The notes beneath the pieces were generated by a model that did no database searches, had not been told where the DNA came from, and saw nothing but the letters and a program-made list of their open reading frames with translations. A stretch of 5,708 nucleotides of DNA. It comes from Methylomicrobium sp. Lineage in GTDB: Bacteria; Pseudomonadota; Gammaproteobacteria; Methylococcales; Methylomonadaceae. The stretch is taken from positions 1-5,708 of the forward strand of contig SLIO01000346.1 in assembly GCA_007135635.1 (NCBI GenBank), given 5' to 3'. This document shows, one piece after another, positions 4,877 through 5,708 of this stretch. How positions within the stretch are numbered: the stretch's first letter is position 1; every line of letters begins with the position of its first letter. Position numbers and translations under genes: made by a program.

Positions 4877-5467
4877 ATGGCAAGACGATATGAACATAGC
4901 CAGGAAGAGATCAAAGCAATGGTTTTGCAAGCGGCGAATCAAATTATTGTCGAACAGGGCGCGCCAGCTTTAAATGTTCGTAAAATAGCGAAGCATATCG
5001 GCTATACCGTCGGTAGTATCTATATGGTTTTTGAAAACATGGCCGATTTAGTTCTTCATGTCAATGCCAAAACCTTGGATGAGATCGCCGATGAGTTGAA
5101 TAAAGTTGAGATGGGCTCGACGTCTCGAGATTTGGAGGAAATAGCCAAAGCTTATTTGATGTTTGCCCATTTAAACTTTAATCGATGGTCGATGTTATTC
5201 GGCAATCGATTTGTGGATAGTGAACACTTCCCGGATTGGTATCGGGCAAAAATGAATCGGCTGGAAGAAATCATTACAAAGCAAATGGCTCGGCTGCATC
5301 CGCAAAATAGTCCGCAACACAATCAGCGCATCGGAAATGCATTGTGGGGAGGTATTCACGGTGTCTGTTTGCTGTGGATCAACGGCAAGCCGGATAAGAA
5401 AGCGCTAGAAGAAGCCCAGGAAACCTTGCTGATTTTGGTACGGACGTTTGTTGGCGAGCAGCGGTGA
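4877..5467 (+). CDS. TetR/AcrR-family regulator with WHG-type C-terminal domain
   Basis: This is a 196-residue all-helical repressor of usual TetR length. The N-terminal DNA-binding domain occupies residues 10-60, with the recognition region LNVRKIAKHIGYTVGSIYMVFENMADLVLHV at 32-62. The C-terminal ligand-binding and dimer domain contains ALWGGIHGVCLLWINGK at 155-171, the W-x-x-x-H-G signature of the WHG subgroup (TetR_C_33). The ligand and target genes are unknown; no efflux pump or enzyme gene is adjacent. The reading frame stays open upstream to 4688, but that extension would translate REP copy 3 and the decayed repeats, so ATG 4877 (MARRYEHSQEE) is the real start, supported by the TATAAT at 4852 and a weak AGAG site at 4867-4870. 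The stop codon TGA at 5465-5467 lies in the first degenerate unit of a heptamer array. Confidence 0.93.
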   Translation: MARRYEHSQEEIKAMVLQAANQIIVEQGAPALNVRKIAKHIGYTVGSIYMVFENMADLVLHVNAKTLDEIADELNKVEMGSTSRDLEEIAKAYLMFAHLNFNRWSMLFGNRFVDSEHFPDWYRAKMNRLEEIITKQMARLHPQNSPQHNQRIGNALWGGIHGVCLLWINGKPDKKALEEAQETLLILVRTFVGEQR

Positions 5468-5553
5468 GTAGTGAACGGTAAGCAGAAAGCAGAAAGCAGA
5501 AAGCAGAAAGCAGAAAGCAGAAAGCAGAAAGCAGAAAGCAGAAAGCAGAAATT
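5463..5553 (+). repeat. Heptamer tandem array 2 (AGAAAGC x9 with variant edges)
   Basis: Read in 7-bp steps the units are GGTGAGT, AGTGAAC, GGTAAGC, nine exact AGAAAGC copies (5484-5546), then AGAAATT. The edge units resemble the AGTGAAT and AGTAAGC units of array 1, so the arrays share an origin or a mechanism. The first unit overlaps the TetR stop codon. AGAAAGC has no stop codon in any of six frames, which creates a spurious minus-strand reading frame with a 7-residue period (FCFLLSA). Confidence 0.95.
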
Positions 5554-5558
5554 AGGAC

Positions 5559-5586
5559 TTGACAAGCGTATAAAATGCCTCACAAT
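5559..5586 (+). promoter_or_regulatory. Possible promoter between heptamer arrays 2 and 3
   Basis: A perfect -35 hexamer TTGACA (5559-5564) is followed after 16 bp by CACAAT (5581-5586), which matches four of six -10 positions. TATAAAAT at 5569-5576 is too close to that -35 to be its partner. If used, transcription would start near 5593, inside array 3, and read toward a gene beyond the window edge. Confidence 0.35.
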
Positions 5587-5587
5587 T

Positions 5588-5708
5588 CCGCTAACCGCTA
5601 ACCGCTAACCGCTAACCGCTAACCGCTAACCGCTAACCGCTAACCGCTAACCGCTAACCGCTAACCGCTAACCGCTAACCGCTAACCGCTAACCGCTAAC
5701 CGCTAACC
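5588..5708 (-). repeat. Heptamer tandem array 3 (GCTAACC x17, cut by window edge)
   Basis: Seventeen exact copies of GCTAACC fill 5590-5708, preceded by a partial CC, and the array continues past the window end. On the minus strand the unit is GGTTAGC, one base from the AGTTAGC of array 1, so arrays 2 and 3 face each other in opposite orientation. There is no mismatch in 119 bp, which implies recent expansion or active homogenisation. Both strands carry stops in every frame, so it is not coding. Confidence 0.97.

Noticed and set aside
5356..5583. 75-codon minus-strand frame with FCFLLSA repeats
   Set aside because: The periodic peptide is the translation of the AGAAAGC array, which has no stops in any frame; the remainder is antisense to the TetR gene.
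5588..5708. Telomere-like or G-quadruplex repeat (GGTTAGC on the minus strand)
   Set aside because: Only GG runs separated by 5 nt, so at most weak two-tetrad structures; the resemblance to telomeric TTAGGG is superficial and nothing indicates a chromosome end.

Overview
This 5.7 kb window looks like chromosomal DNA of a gammaproteobacterium with moderate GC content. The Nif3/YbgI and Nudix proteins, the CCA-encoding tRNA-Asp and the style of the intergenic repeats would fit a methanotroph of the Methylomonas/Methylobacter/Methylomicrobium group. That placement is an inference from general resemblance; no gene here is diagnostic of a lineage.

Layout. A minus-strand zinc-ribbon SAM methyltransferase gene (106-759) starts directly beside a 16-copy heptanucleotide array (768-879). 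An 849-bp gene-free stretch (880-1728) follows. It is packed with palindromic repeats: a 158-bp inverted-repeat element with a nested REPIN-like hairpin pair (885-1042), two REP doublets of one family (1109-1187 and 1245-1361), an inverted-repeat element built on CATGAAG (1387-1556) and a degenerate hairpin (1577-1645). It ends in a good promoter and a complete tRNA-Asp(GTC) gene (1729-1805). The tRNA converges on a two-gene minus-strand operon, Nudix hydrolase then Nif3-like metal protein, with only 3 bp between the genes. Divergent from the operon is a LysR-type regulator (3412-4347) whose promoter region carries a perfect 23-bp palindrome.

The LysR stop codon lies inside a REP fragment. 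From there to about 4800 the DNA is again a mosaic: a 143-bp element with 17-bp terminal inverted repeats, GGGGTTTGTAACCCC-type hairpins and a third REP doublet. A TetR-family regulator (4877-5467) follows, and its stop codon touches a second heptamer array (AGAAAGC x9). After 34 bp containing a possible promoter, a third array (GCTAACC x17) runs off the window edge.

The genes do not form one pathway: a methyltransferase, a tRNA, a housekeeping-type Nudix/Nif3 pair and two regulators of unknown targets. The most notable content is the repeats. Three separate heptamer arrays share one degenerate unit (about RGTNARC), and they abut gene ends, a gene start or a candidate promoter. At least four other palindromic repeat families fill nearly all the remaining non-coding DNA. 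I see no integrase, transposase, CRISPR array or defence gene.
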